Shown here one piece after another: positions 49,468 through 58,524 of a stretch of 64,000 nucleotides of DNA (positions within the stretch are counted from its first letter, which is position 1; the number at the start of each line of letters is the position of its first letter). This stretch comes from Deltaproteobacteria bacterium. Lineage in GTDB: Bacteria > Bdellovibrionota > Bdellovibrionia > Bdellovibrionales > Bdellovibrionaceae. The notes beneath the pieces were generated by a model. It saw only the letters and a list, made by a program, of their open reading frames with translations, was not told the DNA's origin and searched no databases. The position numbers were made by a program, and so were the translations under genes. Location: NCBI GenBank assembly GCA_013286585.1, contig JABDFK010000002.1, positions 1-64,000 on the forward strand. Direction: 5' to 3'.

Positions 49468-50160
49468 GTGGCTCTAAAGTCCGTCAAAGTGCCGGTGGCA
49501 TTTTCTGCGCTCTTTGAACAGGCCCAAAAATATGTCGAGGACTATTTCTCAAAAAAGGAACAAGATCCTTCAAAAGGAGTGATCCGCATTGGCGGAGAAC
49601 GCTACATTCTGGTTCGTGCGGCCTCTATGTCTGTCCACTTTCTGGAACTGATCAAAGCAATGTATCCTGGCCTTGATGGATCGGAAGCCCTGCAGGCCGC
49701 TTCAGTGGTCCTATTCGACATGGCCCATAGCATTGGTATGGCTGACGCCAAAAGTTTTCATAAGGCCACCGCGGTCACAGATCCCATTGCAAAACTGTCG
49801 ATGGGCCCCATTCACTTTGCTCATACAGGATGGGCCTTCGTAGATATCTCGGAAGAAAGTCGGCCTTCTCCGGATGAAAACTATTGTCTGGTGTACGACC
49901 ATCCACAATCTTTTGAGGCCGACTCCTGGATACAGTCCAATACAAAGACCGATTTCTGCACCTGTTTCATGAACTCTGGCTATTCCTCGGGATGGTGCCA
50001 AGAGAGCTTTGGAATTCCCTTAAGATCTCAAGAACTCTTGTGTCGGGCCAAAGGAGATCCCTATTGCCGCTTCGTTATGGCGCAGCCCCATAAGCTGGCA
50101 CAGTATGTTCAAGAATATCAATCCAACCATCTAGAGCTTTTTCAGAAAAAAGCGGGATGA
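49468..50160 (+). CDS. V4R (4-vinyl reductase) domain sensor protein
   Basis: The 230-residue protein has an XylR-N-like N-terminal part (GGERYILVRAASMSVHFLEL) and a C-terminal V4R domain with NYCLVYDHPQSFEADSW, CTCFMNSGYSSGWCQESFGI and the cysteine cluster LLCRAKGDPYCRF. V4R domains bind small hydrophobic ligands. It starts with GTG after GGGAGG and overlaps the kinase gene by four bases. I infer that it is the input module for the kinase and regulator that follow. Confidence 0.88.
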   Translation: MALKSVKVPVAFSALFEQAQKYVEDYFSKKEQDPSKGVIRIGGERYILVRAASMSVHFLELIKAMYPGLDGSEALQAASVVLFDMAHSIGMADAKSFHKATAVTDPIAKLSMGPIHFAHTGWAFVDISEESRPSPDENYCLVYDHPQSFEADSWIQSNTKTDFCTCFMNSGYSSGWCQESFGIPLRSQELLCRAKGDPYCRFVMAQPHKLAQYVQEYQSNHLELFQKKAG

Positions 50161-51590
50161 AGCATAACGTTTATCGCTCTATTTTAAGCAAAATTTCCAT
50201 TGCGGTTCCATGGTTTGGCAAAGCCATGCTGGACGTCGCGATTCAAAAGCGTGGCTTTACCCCAGACACGGTGGGACCATTGACGCTGCTGCAAATCATC
50301 GACGAAATCAATCCCAAGTTATCTCGACATCTGACCGATTGCAGCTCTATTTTATTGGTCGGTAGTGCGCAGGTCCTTGCCGATACGGACGATCAAGTGA
50401 CCTTCGTCAATACCGAAGCCAAAAAAATTATTTCCTGCTATGCAGGTCACGAAGTGAAAGATCCCAAAGAGCAGTTCCGCATCTTGCATCAAGCGGGATT
50501 CATTGCGCCAACAAAGGCTCTCAAAAATTTACAGGTCCGCGAACGTTTTGACCAGAACCTGAAGCGCCATTACAACATCTCGATCAGTCCCATCTGGAGC
50601 GCAGGCGTCATCTCGGGGGTCTCATCAGTGATTCAGGATATTACGATAAAAAAAGCCTTGGAAAACGAACTGCATTCTTCATACGAAAGCCTAGAAGAAG
50701 AGGTTCACGAACGCGAAAAAATTGAATTAGCACTGAAGAACTCGCAAAAGGCATCCCTCAGCAGCGCCCATCAAGCAGGAATGGCTGAAATTGCGACGGA
50801 AGTGCTGCATAATATCGGAAATATCCTCAATAGTCTGAACATCGGGGTCGAGGCCATTCAAAAGACCATCAATAATTCAGAACACTCCAAACTGATTTTA
50901 GTGAACAATATGATCCAGCAGCACACGAAAGACCTATCTGCATTTCTAGCGAACGACCAAAAAGGAAAAAAAATCCCGGACTTCCTTGTGCATTTAGAAA
51001 AGGTTCTATCGTCTGAATTTAAACATCTAAAAGTAGAAGCCGATGAAGTCCTAAAAAGAGTGCAACTGATCAAGGACGTCATTGCTTCCCAACAAACTCA
51101 CGCTAAGGGTGGTGAATTTAAAGAAGAAGTTTTTATCCCAGAGATCGTCGAGGACGCACTGGCTATGCAGTTCAATGCCCTGATTCGTCATGATATCAAG
51201 GTCATCAAAAAGTTTCAGTCTGTTGCCCCTGTGCTAGCACAAAAACCAAAACTGATTCACGTTTTGCTGAATCTAATTAAAAATTCCAAAGAAGCGATGA
51301 GTGAAAATAATGCCGAACAAAAAATCCTTGCTATAGAAATTGGCGCCGCCAATGACAACGTTTTTATTAAAATCACTGACAGCGGACAGGGAATACCTAA
51401 AGAAAATTTGAGCAAAATATTCGTCCACGGATTTACCACCAAACCCGACGGCCACGGTTTCGGCTTGCACTACTGTGCCAACGCCCTGACCGAAATGGGT
51501 GGCTCGCTTTCAGTCACCAGTGACGGCCCCAACAAGGGAACCACCTTCACCATTCTACTTCCGCAAAAATCCGCCCTCAAAACTGGTTAA
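50157..51590 (+). CDS. Sensor histidine kinase paired with the V4R protein
   Basis: The 477-residue cytoplasmic protein has a PAS-like N-terminal part (LADTDDQVTFVNTEAKKIIS, HYNISISPIWSAGVISGV), a coiled linker (about 160-200), a dimerisation domain with phospho-acceptor His in EVLHNIGNILNSLNIG, and a catalytic domain with N-box LLNLIKNSKEAM, G1 DSGQGIP and G2 GHGFGLHYCANALTEMGG. The V4R gene upstream overlaps by ATGA and a receiver protein follows, forming a three-gene sensory unit. Confidence 0.9.
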   Translation: MKHNVYRSILSKISIAVPWFGKAMLDVAIQKRGFTPDTVGPLTLLQIIDEINPKLSRHLTDCSSILLVGSAQVLADTDDQVTFVNTEAKKIISCYAGHEVKDPKEQFRILHQAGFIAPTKALKNLQVRERFDQNLKRHYNISISPIWSAGVISGVSSVIQDITIKKALENELHSSYESLEEEVHEREKIELALKNSQKASLSSAHQAGMAEIATEVLHNIGNILNSLNIGVEAIQKTINNSEHSKLILVNNMIQQHTKDLSAFLANDQKGKKIPDFLVHLEKVLSSEFKHLKVEADEVLKRVQLIKDVIASQQTHAKGGEFKEEVFIPEIVEDALAMQFNALIRHDIKVIKKFQSVAPVLAQKPKLIHVLLNLIKNSKEAMSENNAEQKILAIEIGAANDNVFIKITDSGQGIPKENLSKIFVHGFTTKPDGHGFGLHYCANALTEMGGSLSVTSDGPNKGTTFTILLPQKSALKTG

Positions 51591-51595
51591 ACTGG

Positions 51596-51620
51596 CCCCT
51601 ACTTACGACGTTTGTAGGGG
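51596..51620. other. Hairpin between kinase and response regulator genes
   Basis: CCCCTAC (51596-51602) pairs with GTAGGGG (51614-51620) over an 11-base loop. No T-run follows, so it may attenuate or process the transcript rather than end it. Confidence 0.45.
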
Positions 51621-51661
51621 AGCCAAACCATCCATTGCGACATAAACAATATTAGATTAGT

Positions 51662-52057
51662 ATGACACACATGCCCACTCGAGTCCTAGTGATTGATGAC
51701 GAGCCTGACATCTGTGATATTATTTGCGATATTTTGCGCGCTGAAGTGGATGAAACTGTCGCAGTAACCAGTGCTGCCGCAGCCCTGGAAAAATTGTCCG
51801 AAGGCTATTTTGACCTAGTTATTTCAGACATCATGATGCCCAGGATGAGCGGTCTGGAGCTTTTAAAAGTGTTGCGCCCACGAAAACCAAAAATCAATGT
51901 CATATTCGTGTCTGCCAGCAACTCGGATGAAACGCTGGCTGAAGCTTTGGAATATGGTGCCACTGATTTTATATTAAAACCGTTTTCAAAAGCCGACCTG
52001 ATTCCTTTGGTGAAAAAATATGTCGCCCTTAGCAAAATCTGTCGCACCAATACTTAG
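51662..52057 (+). CDS. Single-domain response regulator
   Basis: The 131-residue protein is a stand-alone receiver: acidic VIDDEPD, phospho-acceptor Asp in VISDIMMPRMSGLELL, the Thr/Ser switch in VIFVSASN, and the conserved lysine in DFILKPFSKADL. It has no output domain, so it may act through protein contacts or as a phosphate relay. It is the third gene of the V4R-kinase set and overlaps the convergent small gene by four bases. Confidence 0.93.
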   Translation: MTHMPTRVLVIDDEPDICDIICDILRAEVDETVAVTSAAAALEKLSEGYFDLVISDIMMPRMSGLELLKVLRPRKPKINVIFVSASNSDETLAEALEYGATDFILKPFSKADLIPLVKKYVALSKICRTNT

Positions 52058-52224
52058 GCTGCCTCATCCTTATCGCCACCCGTCGGCTTTTTCATTTCTT
52101 CCCGAATCAAAGTTCGAACCATTTCTGTAAAGCTTTTTGAGCGCATGCGCCGAAGAATTCTTTCGCGATGACTCAGGGACTTCTTCACTGGTTTGGCCGG
52201 GACCGGCTTCTTATCATCTTTCAT
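52054..52224 (-). CDS. Small basic protein (56 aa) at the end of the efflux operon
   Basis: The ATG at 52224 has AAAGGAGG four bases upstream. The product contains KPVPAKPVKKSLSHRERIL, RRMRSKSFTEMVRTLIREEM, and an acidic tail. It looks like a small helical DNA- or RNA-associated protein; the fold is unknown. It begins 15 bases after the EmrB-like gene, so it is probably co-transcribed with the pump. Confidence 0.72.
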   Translation of the reverse strand: MKDDKKPVPAKPVKKSLSHRERILRRMRSKSFTEMVRTLIREEMKKPTGGDKDEAA

Positions 52225-52239
52225 AGAGCCTCCTTTTCA

Positions 52240-53799
52240 TTATTCCAAAAAGACCTCAGTGATCTCGACCGGCTTTAACGCTAATATCAGCGCGATCGAA
52301 ATAACTAGGGCACAACCAAGCACAAAAAATACATCGTTGAAGGATTGAATGAACGAATCCCTAAGGGTAACGGCCGACAGAGCCCGAAGGGCCGCCTCTT
52401 TCGCGGAGAGCAAATCCATGCCCATGGCCCGAAAGCCGACTTCCATTTTGTAAAGACCTTCTTGAATTAAACTAGAACCTGAATCCATGGCCTCAAAAAT
52501 GGCGCTCTGATGAATTTTCTGCTTTGAAACCAGGAAAGTTCCCGCAAGTGACACTCCCAACGATCCGCCCAAATTGCGCATCATATTGAAAATGGAAGAG
52601 GCATTGCCGGCATCACGATCTGACACCAACAGCATTCCCACTGTGGAAATAGGAATTAGAAAAAGGGGTTGGCCGACAGCACGAATAAACAGAGAGAAGC
52701 ACAATTGGTCCCCCGAATAATTGACATCCATGAATGCGTTCAGAAAATTACTCAGCGCAAAGAAGGCGATGCCTATGGTTGCCAGAATTTTGAAATTCAC
52801 TCTTCTCATCAACCAGGGCGTCAGCGGCATTATGACCAGCTGGGGAATTCCCAGCCACATCACGGTTTTGCCAATTTGTGTCGCCGAGTAATTTTGAATT
52901 TGCCCCAGGTACATAGAAATGGAAAAAATTCCCCCGTAGAGGGCGGCTCCTGAAATCATTGTTATTAGGGAGGTCAAAAGAAAGTTTCGCTCTTTAAGCA
53001 CGTTCAGATTCAAAAGCGGCTTCTCTTTTAAAAGCAAAGAGATCAAGAATGCCGAGAAACACAGCATGAATGCCAAAGTACAGATCTGAATGGTGCGATC
53101 TTCAAACCAGTTGCGGCGCGCACCTTCCTCCAAAATATAGGTCAAAGTTCCTAGACCCAACGTCAGGCTAAGTACCCCTAGCACATCAAATTCCCTTAAA
53201 AGTTTCCAATTGACTCGATTGGCACGAAGCCCTTTGCCGATCAGAAAAATCATCAATGCGCCTGGAACGATGTTGAAAAAGAAAATATAGCGCCAGCCGA
53301 ATTCATCGGTGATCCAACCACCCAGGGATGGCCCGATGGTTGGCGCCAGAGTGGCCGTCAGACCGAATATGACCATGCCCACATGGCGCATATGCCGAGG
53401 AATAAACACCAAGAGGATCTGAAATGCCATTGGAACCAAAGCACCGCCGACCAATCCTTGAAGAGCGCGAAAGGCAATCAAACTTGATAAGTTCCAAGAA
53501 AATCCACAGAGCACCGACGCAATCATAAACAAAAAGCAATTCCACATGATGAAGCGACGGACACCAAAAACCTCCGACAAGTATCCGGTGAGAGGGATCA
53601 TCACAGTCTCTGCGATCAGGTAAGCGGTAGAGATCCATCCGGTCTCTCCCATATCTAGTCCCAAAGAACCAGAAATTTCCCGCAGCGAGGCATTGGTCAC
53701 TTGGATATCAAGGATGGCGATGAAGGCTCCAAGACTGGCGCCAATGACGGCCAGCCATTTTCGCAACGACTTTGCAGAACCTTCATCGACCGAGCTCAT
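52240..53799 (-). CDS. EmrB-like DHA2-family MFS multidrug transporter
   Basis: The 519-residue protein has 14 hydrophobic helices. DHA2/EmrB motifs include FIAILDIQVTNASLREISGS, WISTAYLIAETVMIPLTGYL and RALQGLVGGALVPMAFQIL. It forms a tripartite drug or metabolite exporter with the upstream membrane-fusion protein (four-base overlap) and TolC-like gene. The Emr type uses the proton gradient. The substrate is unknown. Confidence 0.93.
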   Translation of the reverse strand: MSSVDEGSAKSLRKWLAVIGASLGAFIAILDIQVTNASLREISGSLGLDMGETGWISTAYLIAETVMIPLTGYLSEVFGVRRFIMWNCFLFMIASVLCGFSWNLSSLIAFRALQGLVGGALVPMAFQILLVFIPRHMRHVGMVIFGLTATLAPTIGPSLGGWITDEFGWRYIFFFNIVPGALMIFLIGKGLRANRVNWKLLREFDVLGVLSLTLGLGTLTYILEEGARRNWFEDRTIQICTLAFMLCFSAFLISLLLKEKPLLNLNVLKERNFLLTSLITMISGAALYGGIFSISMYLGQIQNYSATQIGKTVMWLGIPQLVIMPLTPWLMRRVNFKILATIGIAFFALSNFLNAFMDVNYSGDQLCFSLFIRAVGQPLFLIPISTVGMLLVSDRDAGNASSIFNMMRNLGGSLGVSLAGTFLVSKQKIHQSAIFEAMDSGSSLIQEGLYKMEVGFRAMGMDLLSAKEAALRALSAVTLRDSFIQSFNDVFFVLGCALVISIALILALKPVEITEVFLE

Positions 53800-54680
53800 T
53801 TTTCAGACTCTGCAACCGTGTCAATCACCGTGACCACGGACATACCGGGACGCAGCTCATATTTGGGCTGGCCAGCGATCGAAATTTTCACCGAAACACG
53901 CTGAACGACTTTGGTGAAATTGCCTGTGGAATTTTCTGCCGGCAGCAGGCTTGTGACTGCTCCGCTGGAGGGATAAACGCCTTCCACTCTGCCAGAAAAC
54001 TCGTGCCCTGGATATGCGTCGATTTCAATTTTCACTGGCTGTCCGACTTGGATCTTTTCGATTTGAGTCTCTTTATAGTTGGCTTTAATCCAGTATTTTT
54101 CACCCGCCACCACGGTCATGATATTTTGACCGGGCTGGATGAACTGACCCGACTTCACATAGGCTTTAGCTATAACCCCATTCGTGGGAGAAACTATTTG
54201 GGTGTATTTCATTTTGAGCTTTGTCGCATTTTCATCGGCCACGGCGGCAGCTAGAGAGGCCTCTAGAAGTTCGAAATCCGAAACTGAAATGAGTTTGGCC
54301 TTCACTAGCAAACGCCCGCGGGAAAAATCGGCCGTGGCTTTTTTTAGCTTGGCCGCTTTAAACGATTGCTCCACCAGAACCTCTGTGTCGTCCAAGCGCA
54401 ACAGAGTATCGCCTTTTTTAACCGCCTGACCCTCTTCCACCAGAATATCTTTGGTGAAACCCATCATTCTGGACTGCACGTGAAACACATCGGATTCGAT
54501 ATAAGCGTTGTTCGTTTCCAGATGGGACTGTGCCACCACAAACCAGCGATAAGATAAATAAGAGGCCAGCCCAAGAACGAAGGAGCCCAGCGCCACCACG
54601 AGCAATTGAGTCCAAAATTGCGGATTCGATGGGGATACCGGAGCCTCGGAAATGGAAAAAATTTTTGCGGGCTCACTCAT
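53796..54680 (-). CDS. EmrA/HlyD-type membrane-fusion protein
   Basis: The 294-residue protein has one N-terminal helix (LLVVALGSFVLGLASYLSYR), a biotinyl-lipoyl-like domain (YIESDVFHVQSRMMGFTKDI, LVEEGQAVKKGDTLLRLDD), a coiled hairpin, and the adaptor strand IVSPTNGVIAKAYVKSGQFI. It bridges the EmrB-like pump to the TolC-like channel and overlaps the genes on both sides. Confidence 0.92.
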   Translation of the reverse strand: MSEPAKIFSISEAPVSPSNPQFWTQLLVVALGSFVLGLASYLSYRWFVVAQSHLETNNAYIESDVFHVQSRMMGFTKDILVEEGQAVKKGDTLLRLDDTEVLVEQSFKAAKLKKATADFSRGRLLVKAKLISVSDFELLEASLAAAVADENATKLKMKYTQIVSPTNGVIAKAYVKSGQFIQPGQNIMTVVAGEKYWIKANYKETQIEKIQVGQPVKIEIDAYPGHEFSGRVEGVYPSSGAVTSLLPAENSTGNFTKVVQRVSVKISIAGQPKYELRPGMSVVTVIDTVAESEK

Positions 54681-55989
54681 TGGAACCTCCGCTCGAGGAC
54701 ACTGATGTCAAATATCCATCCAGATCAGAAATCAGATGAAAAAACTGCAGCTTTGTGGCCTCGTATCCATAGATCGCTTGTACATAAAGATCCATAGCCA
54801 AAGCCAAATCATTTTGCGCCGTGATTAAGTCCAAATTTCCGGCACTGCCAATCCGGATTTTTCGTTCTGCATACTCCAGACTTTTGCGCGCAAGATCTGT
54901 CTGTCGCTGGGAAGACAGCACCACTTGCTTGGTGAATTCCAGTCGTGAAGACGTGGCACCCAACTGGTTTCGCGTGTCCAGGTCGACCTGCTGCTTCTGC
55001 CATTCAAGGCTATTGAGTTTACTTAGAATTTCTGCAGACCTGGATTTAGAGTATCCACCATCGTAAAGCGGAATAGTGATTTGTAGGCCCAGCGAACCGG
55101 TGGGACTATTGATCAGACCCAACGCCTGTGTGCCAATGGTGCCGATCTCTGCCATTGCACTGACCGTCAATTTATTTTCGGCGTCAATACTTTGCTTCAT
55201 TTTTCGGGTGGTTTCGAGAGTTAGTTCAGCCACTTTTAACTCTCCTCGATGATCCTTCTTGGACAAAATATTTTTTTGCGCTTCCGCAGAAAGCTCATGA
55301 AATTCCAAAGCATCCAGTTTACAGTTGAAATCGAAGTTAGGAATAAGTTCAGCGATTTCATACAGAGATTTTTGGTAGCTGGCCTCCGCCTCTAACTTTT
55401 TGAATTGGTCTCTTTCAACCATGGCCTCTGCTCTGGATAAGTCCAGTGGAATGCCGACCCCGGCCTCTAATTTCTTATGTGCAAACAATGAAAGCTCTTT
55501 GTCTTTGCTGATCAAACGGTCTGCCACCTCACTTCGAAGTTTATACTGCTGTGCCGTCAAATAGCGCAGTTGCAAAAGAAATTTTAAATCATTCTGATAT
55601 TGTTCGGTGGTGGCACGGCCTAACTCTTGATTCAACTGAGCGGCCTCCAGACGAAACCGAGAAGACAAATTATAAACTTCATATCCTGCCTGAACGCCGG
55701 TGATGCCGCCACCGATCACGTCCAACGGGCCAGAGTTAGAAATTCCCAAGATCAGCTCGCTGGTTCGCATAATGAATTCGCGTGAAAATGCATTCACATG
55801 AATCTTTGCCGCAGAATCTGCCTGACCATATTTGGCATCGGCCTCGGCGGTGGGAAGCATTGTCTGCTGCCACCGATAACCACTCTTTTCAAGTAACTCG
55901 TCAGCCATATGCGGACTTAGACGCGCCGACGATTCGGCGGCCCAAAGTGGAAATGCAAAGATCATATTGAGCATAAAAGCTATCTTCAT
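54673..55989 (-). CDS. TolC-like outer-membrane efflux channel
   Basis: The protein of about 438 residues has a signal peptide from Met 55989 (MKIAFMLNMIFAFPLWAAES) and two long helical repeats typical of TolC (AAQLNQELGRATTEQYQNDL, EYAERKIRIGSAGNLDLITA). A longer in-frame start at 56049 lacks a signal at its N-terminus. It overlaps the membrane-fusion gene by eight bases and is the first gene of the pump operon. Its 5' flank is extremely A+T-rich. Confidence 0.9.
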   Translation of the reverse strand: MKIAFMLNMIFAFPLWAAESSARLSPHMADELLEKSGYRWQQTMLPTAEADAKYGQADSAAKIHVNAFSREFIMRTSELILGISNSGPLDVIGGGITGVQAGYEVYNLSSRFRLEAAQLNQELGRATTEQYQNDLKFLLQLRYLTAQQYKLRSEVADRLISKDKELSLFAHKKLEAGVGIPLDLSRAEAMVERDQFKKLEAEASYQKSLYEIAELIPNFDFNCKLDALEFHELSAEAQKNILSKKDHRGELKVAELTLETTRKMKQSIDAENKLTVSAMAEIGTIGTQALGLINSPTGSLGLQITIPLYDGGYSKSRSAEILSKLNSLEWQKQQVDLDTRNQLGATSSRLEFTKQVVLSSQRQTDLARKSLEYAERKIRIGSAGNLDLITAQNDLALAMDLYVQAIYGYEATKLQFFHLISDLDGYLTSVSSSGGSNE

Positions 55990-56182
55990 CAGCCTCTTCG
56001 TCGGACCACCGCCGATATAATTTGAGTCCAGGACTATCTTGTGAAACATAAATAATATTTATTTATGTAAATATTTATTGTTTATTCATTAAATTTGAAA
56101 TGAGCGGTCAAAACTAGCCCAATAAGAGACTACTTAGGATTAAGATTGCTCATCTGGGCGCCGATACCTGGAGCTGAAAGCA

Positions 56183-56923
56183 ATGAATGTCAGTAAAGGA
56201 TGTCAAATGAGTAAAGGATCCCGCGCGGCGGAACCACTAGCTGGCCGCAGGCTCTTAGTGGTGGACGACGAGCCCGATCTCCGAGAGGTCATTTGTGACG
56301 AACTCCGCTTGGCCGGAGCCACTGCCATCGAGGCAGAAAACGGCACACAGGCCTTTCAGCTTGTTCAAGAGCAACACTTCGACACAGTCATTTCAGACAT
56401 CCGCATGCCCGGAGAGGACGGCATTTCCTTAGCCAAAAAAATAAAAGCGAGGGCCGGACCTCCACCAGCCGTGTTTTTGATCACCGGATTTTCTGAAATC
56501 ACAGCCGCCGAAGTCTATGGCATTGGAGTGGAGGGATTCATTCTGAAACCTTTCAATATGGCTTCGGTGATCCACGATATTGAACGGATTCTCACCGCCG
56601 CCGACCGTCGCTGGTCGGTGCCACCACAAACCGTCGGCACCAAGGATATCCAGTGCAAAGCCTCTTTGGCAGAGACCGTCGCTTCTGGCTTAATAAAAAT
56701 CGGCCGCGGTGGGATATTTCTGTCAGGCAACTTCAGTGACACTCGCCGCGACGTCGTCCTCAACGCCCGATTCGATGATGGCGGCATCATCACCGGCGTC
56801 GTCCGATGGCAACAACAAAACGAAGGCATAGGTGTTGAGATTTTAAGCCTGTCGGATCCAGCGCTGAAATATATCACCGATTGGATCGAAAAGAACAATC
56901 CCCGCCCCTACATTCCGTCTTAG
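56183..56923 (+). CDS. Response regulator with C-terminal PilZ-like domain
   Basis: The 246-residue protein has a receiver (LLVVDDEPD, acceptor in VISDIRMPGEDG, FLITGFSEIT, FILKPFNM) and a PilZ-like C-terminal domain (IKIGRGGIFLSGNF, DDGGIITGVVRW, NEGIGVEILS). A leading R-x3-R for c-di-GMP binding is not clear, so binding is uncertain. It is convergent with the small dimerisation-domain gene, overlapping by four bases. A similar protein lies at 58525-59280. Confidence 0.85.
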   Translation: MNVSKGCQMSKGSRAAEPLAGRRLLVVDDEPDLREVICDELRLAGATAIEAENGTQAFQLVQEQHFDTVISDIRMPGEDGISLAKKIKARAGPPPAVFLITGFSEITAAEVYGIGVEGFILKPFNMASVIHDIERILTAADRRWSVPPQTVGTKDIQCKASLAETVASGLIKIGRGGIFLSGNFSDTRRDVVLNARFDDGGIITGVVRWQQQNEGIGVEILSLSDPALKYITDWIEKNNPRPYIPS

Positions 56924-57117
56924 GGCTTCGTTTCCTCCAAAAGTTCACTGCGCCTTTGTTCAACCAGAACTCTTAGCTTATTCAGAGAGTCCATGACTTT
57001 GCTCATTTTCTCTTGCTCTGGACTGGATTCCAGAAGAACTTCCATCAGTAAAAGTGCCGTGCTAAGGGGGGTACCAAGATCATGAATAAATTTTTTCTCA
57101 GGGGATTCTTTGTTCAT
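56920..57117 (-). CDS. Stand-alone histidine-kinase dimerisation (DHp) domain protein (65 aa)
   Basis: The 65-residue protein consists of little more than an H-box, KKFIHDLGTPLSTALLLMEV, and a second helix (KMSKVMDSLNKLRVLVEQRR). This is the two-helix HisKA dimerisation module with phospho-acceptor His and the conserved D-L-x-T-P-L, but there is no ATPase domain. It starts directly after the stop of the receiver-HD gene and is co-transcribed with it. It could act as a phosphotransfer protein or a competitor for kinases. Confidence 0.8.
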   Translation of the reverse strand: MNKESPEKKFIHDLGTPLSTALLLMEVLLESSPEQEKMSKVMDSLNKLRVLVEQRRSELLEETKP

Positions 57118-58509
57118 CTACTTCTCCTGGGTTGTCACAACAAGGTCGATATTAAAGGCTTTGGCCAGCGCCGAAAGCGATGCCGCATCCAGAATCGCCG
57201 ACTTGAGTTTGAGTAATCTTCGAATGGCAGAAATAGGGTCCATGGGTTCAGCACTTGTGGTGCGAATCGAAAGATTGCAGAACTGATCCGCCACCGCCAT
57301 CAATTTTGCCATCGGATGAATTTGATGTTTTTCAAGTTTCACCGGAAAGCCAGTTCCCAGGCAATCCTCATGATGTTGCAGCACGATCTGTAAAACGTCC
57401 TCTGGAACAGTCGTGATGGACTGAAGGATTTCAACACCCCGAACCACATGTGTTTCATAAGCCTGAACTTCGGAAGGCGTGAAATCCTTCCTGGGCTTGC
57501 TCAAAATCGAAGGATCAAGTTCCTTCTTACCAATGTCGTGAAATAGGCCACCCAACGCGATCTTATGCAATGTCGAAGTGGACTCCCAACCCATGGCTTT
57601 GGCGATGATCACCCCATACATACTGACTCCCAACGAGTGAGCGTACAATAAATTGCCATGTGCATTCAAAGACTCAAGCAGTCCCAAACACTGTTCATCG
57701 TTCGAGCACACACTGAGTGTCGCATCAAGAACGGTCTTGGCACCGGCAAAAACTTCCTTGTCCACCTCTCCAAAATAGAGTTGCTCCATAACGACGTCAT
57801 TGGCATGTTTCAGAAAGTGAATCTTTTTGTCTTGAGGTATTTTGGAACTGCCAGAGATTGTCTTTGCTAAAGTCACATTCAGTTCCAGATATTTTTGATA
57901 GTCTTTTTTTTGTAAGTAAAGATGACTCAGGCCTTTGGCCTTGTAGACTCGGATCCGACTGATGGGAAGATCTTCGCCCGAGGTGGCGATTTTAATAAAC
58001 TTCTCTTCGGACAGTTTTATGTAGATATCATACATAATGGCGCGACCAGATACGAACTCATCGATGCTCACTCTGGAATACTGATCACTTTCACTGATGG
58101 CTTTAGGTTTAGCGGCAGGCACCGGAGTTTTGACGGCAAAGAGGCGTTCGAAAATGGACATCAGATCCGCCTTCTGAAACGGTTTGGGAATGAAACCGCT
58201 GGCTCCCATTTTATCCGCTTCCCTGGTCTCATCCAAGACGGCGAATCCTGTCATTAATATAACTGGTAATCGGGGCCTAGTCTCTTTGATGAACTTAAGA
58301 AGGGCAAGACCGCTGAGGCCCGGCATGTTGATATCAGAAAGAACACAGTCGAACTCTTGCATCATGACAACATTCTTTGCAATCATACCATCTGCGGCAA
58401 CGGTGACCTTGTAGCTGGCGGACTCTAATAACGCCTTCAGAGAGTTTCGAAAAATACTCTCGTCTTCAACAACCAAAATGTGTTGCTTATGAGTTAACTT
58501 CCCCTGCAT
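57118..58509 (-). CDS. Response regulator with HD-GYP-like domain
   Basis: The 463-residue protein has a receiver (ILVVEDES, acceptor in VLSDINMPGLSG, ILMTGFAVLD, FIPKPFQKADL), a linker with a tetratricopeptide-like stretch, and an HD domain with GGLFHDIGKKELDPSIL, YETHVVRGVEIL and HHEDCLGTGFP. The HD metal ligands are present, but the HD-GYP signature HHExxDGxGYP is altered at the DG and Y positions. It may be a weak or inactive c-di-GMP phosphodiesterase. Confidence 0.85.
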   Translation of the reverse strand: MQGKLTHKQHILVVEDESIFRNSLKALLESASYKVTVAADGMIAKNVVMMQEFDCVLSDINMPGLSGLALLKFIKETRPRLPVILMTGFAVLDETREADKMGASGFIPKPFQKADLMSIFERLFAVKTPVPAAKPKAISESDQYSRVSIDEFVSGRAIMYDIYIKLSEEKFIKIATSGEDLPISRIRVYKAKGLSHLYLQKKDYQKYLELNVTLAKTISGSSKIPQDKKIHFLKHANDVVMEQLYFGEVDKEVFAGAKTVLDATLSVCSNDEQCLGLLESLNAHGNLLYAHSLGVSMYGVIIAKAMGWESTSTLHKIALGGLFHDIGKKELDPSILSKPRKDFTPSEVQAYETHVVRGVEILQSITTVPEDVLQIVLQHHEDCLGTGFPVKLEKHQIHPMAKLMAVADQFCNLSIRTTSAEPMDPISAIRRLLKLKSAILDAASLSALAKAFNIDLVVTTQEK

Positions 58510-58524
58510 AGAAACTCGCTTTCA

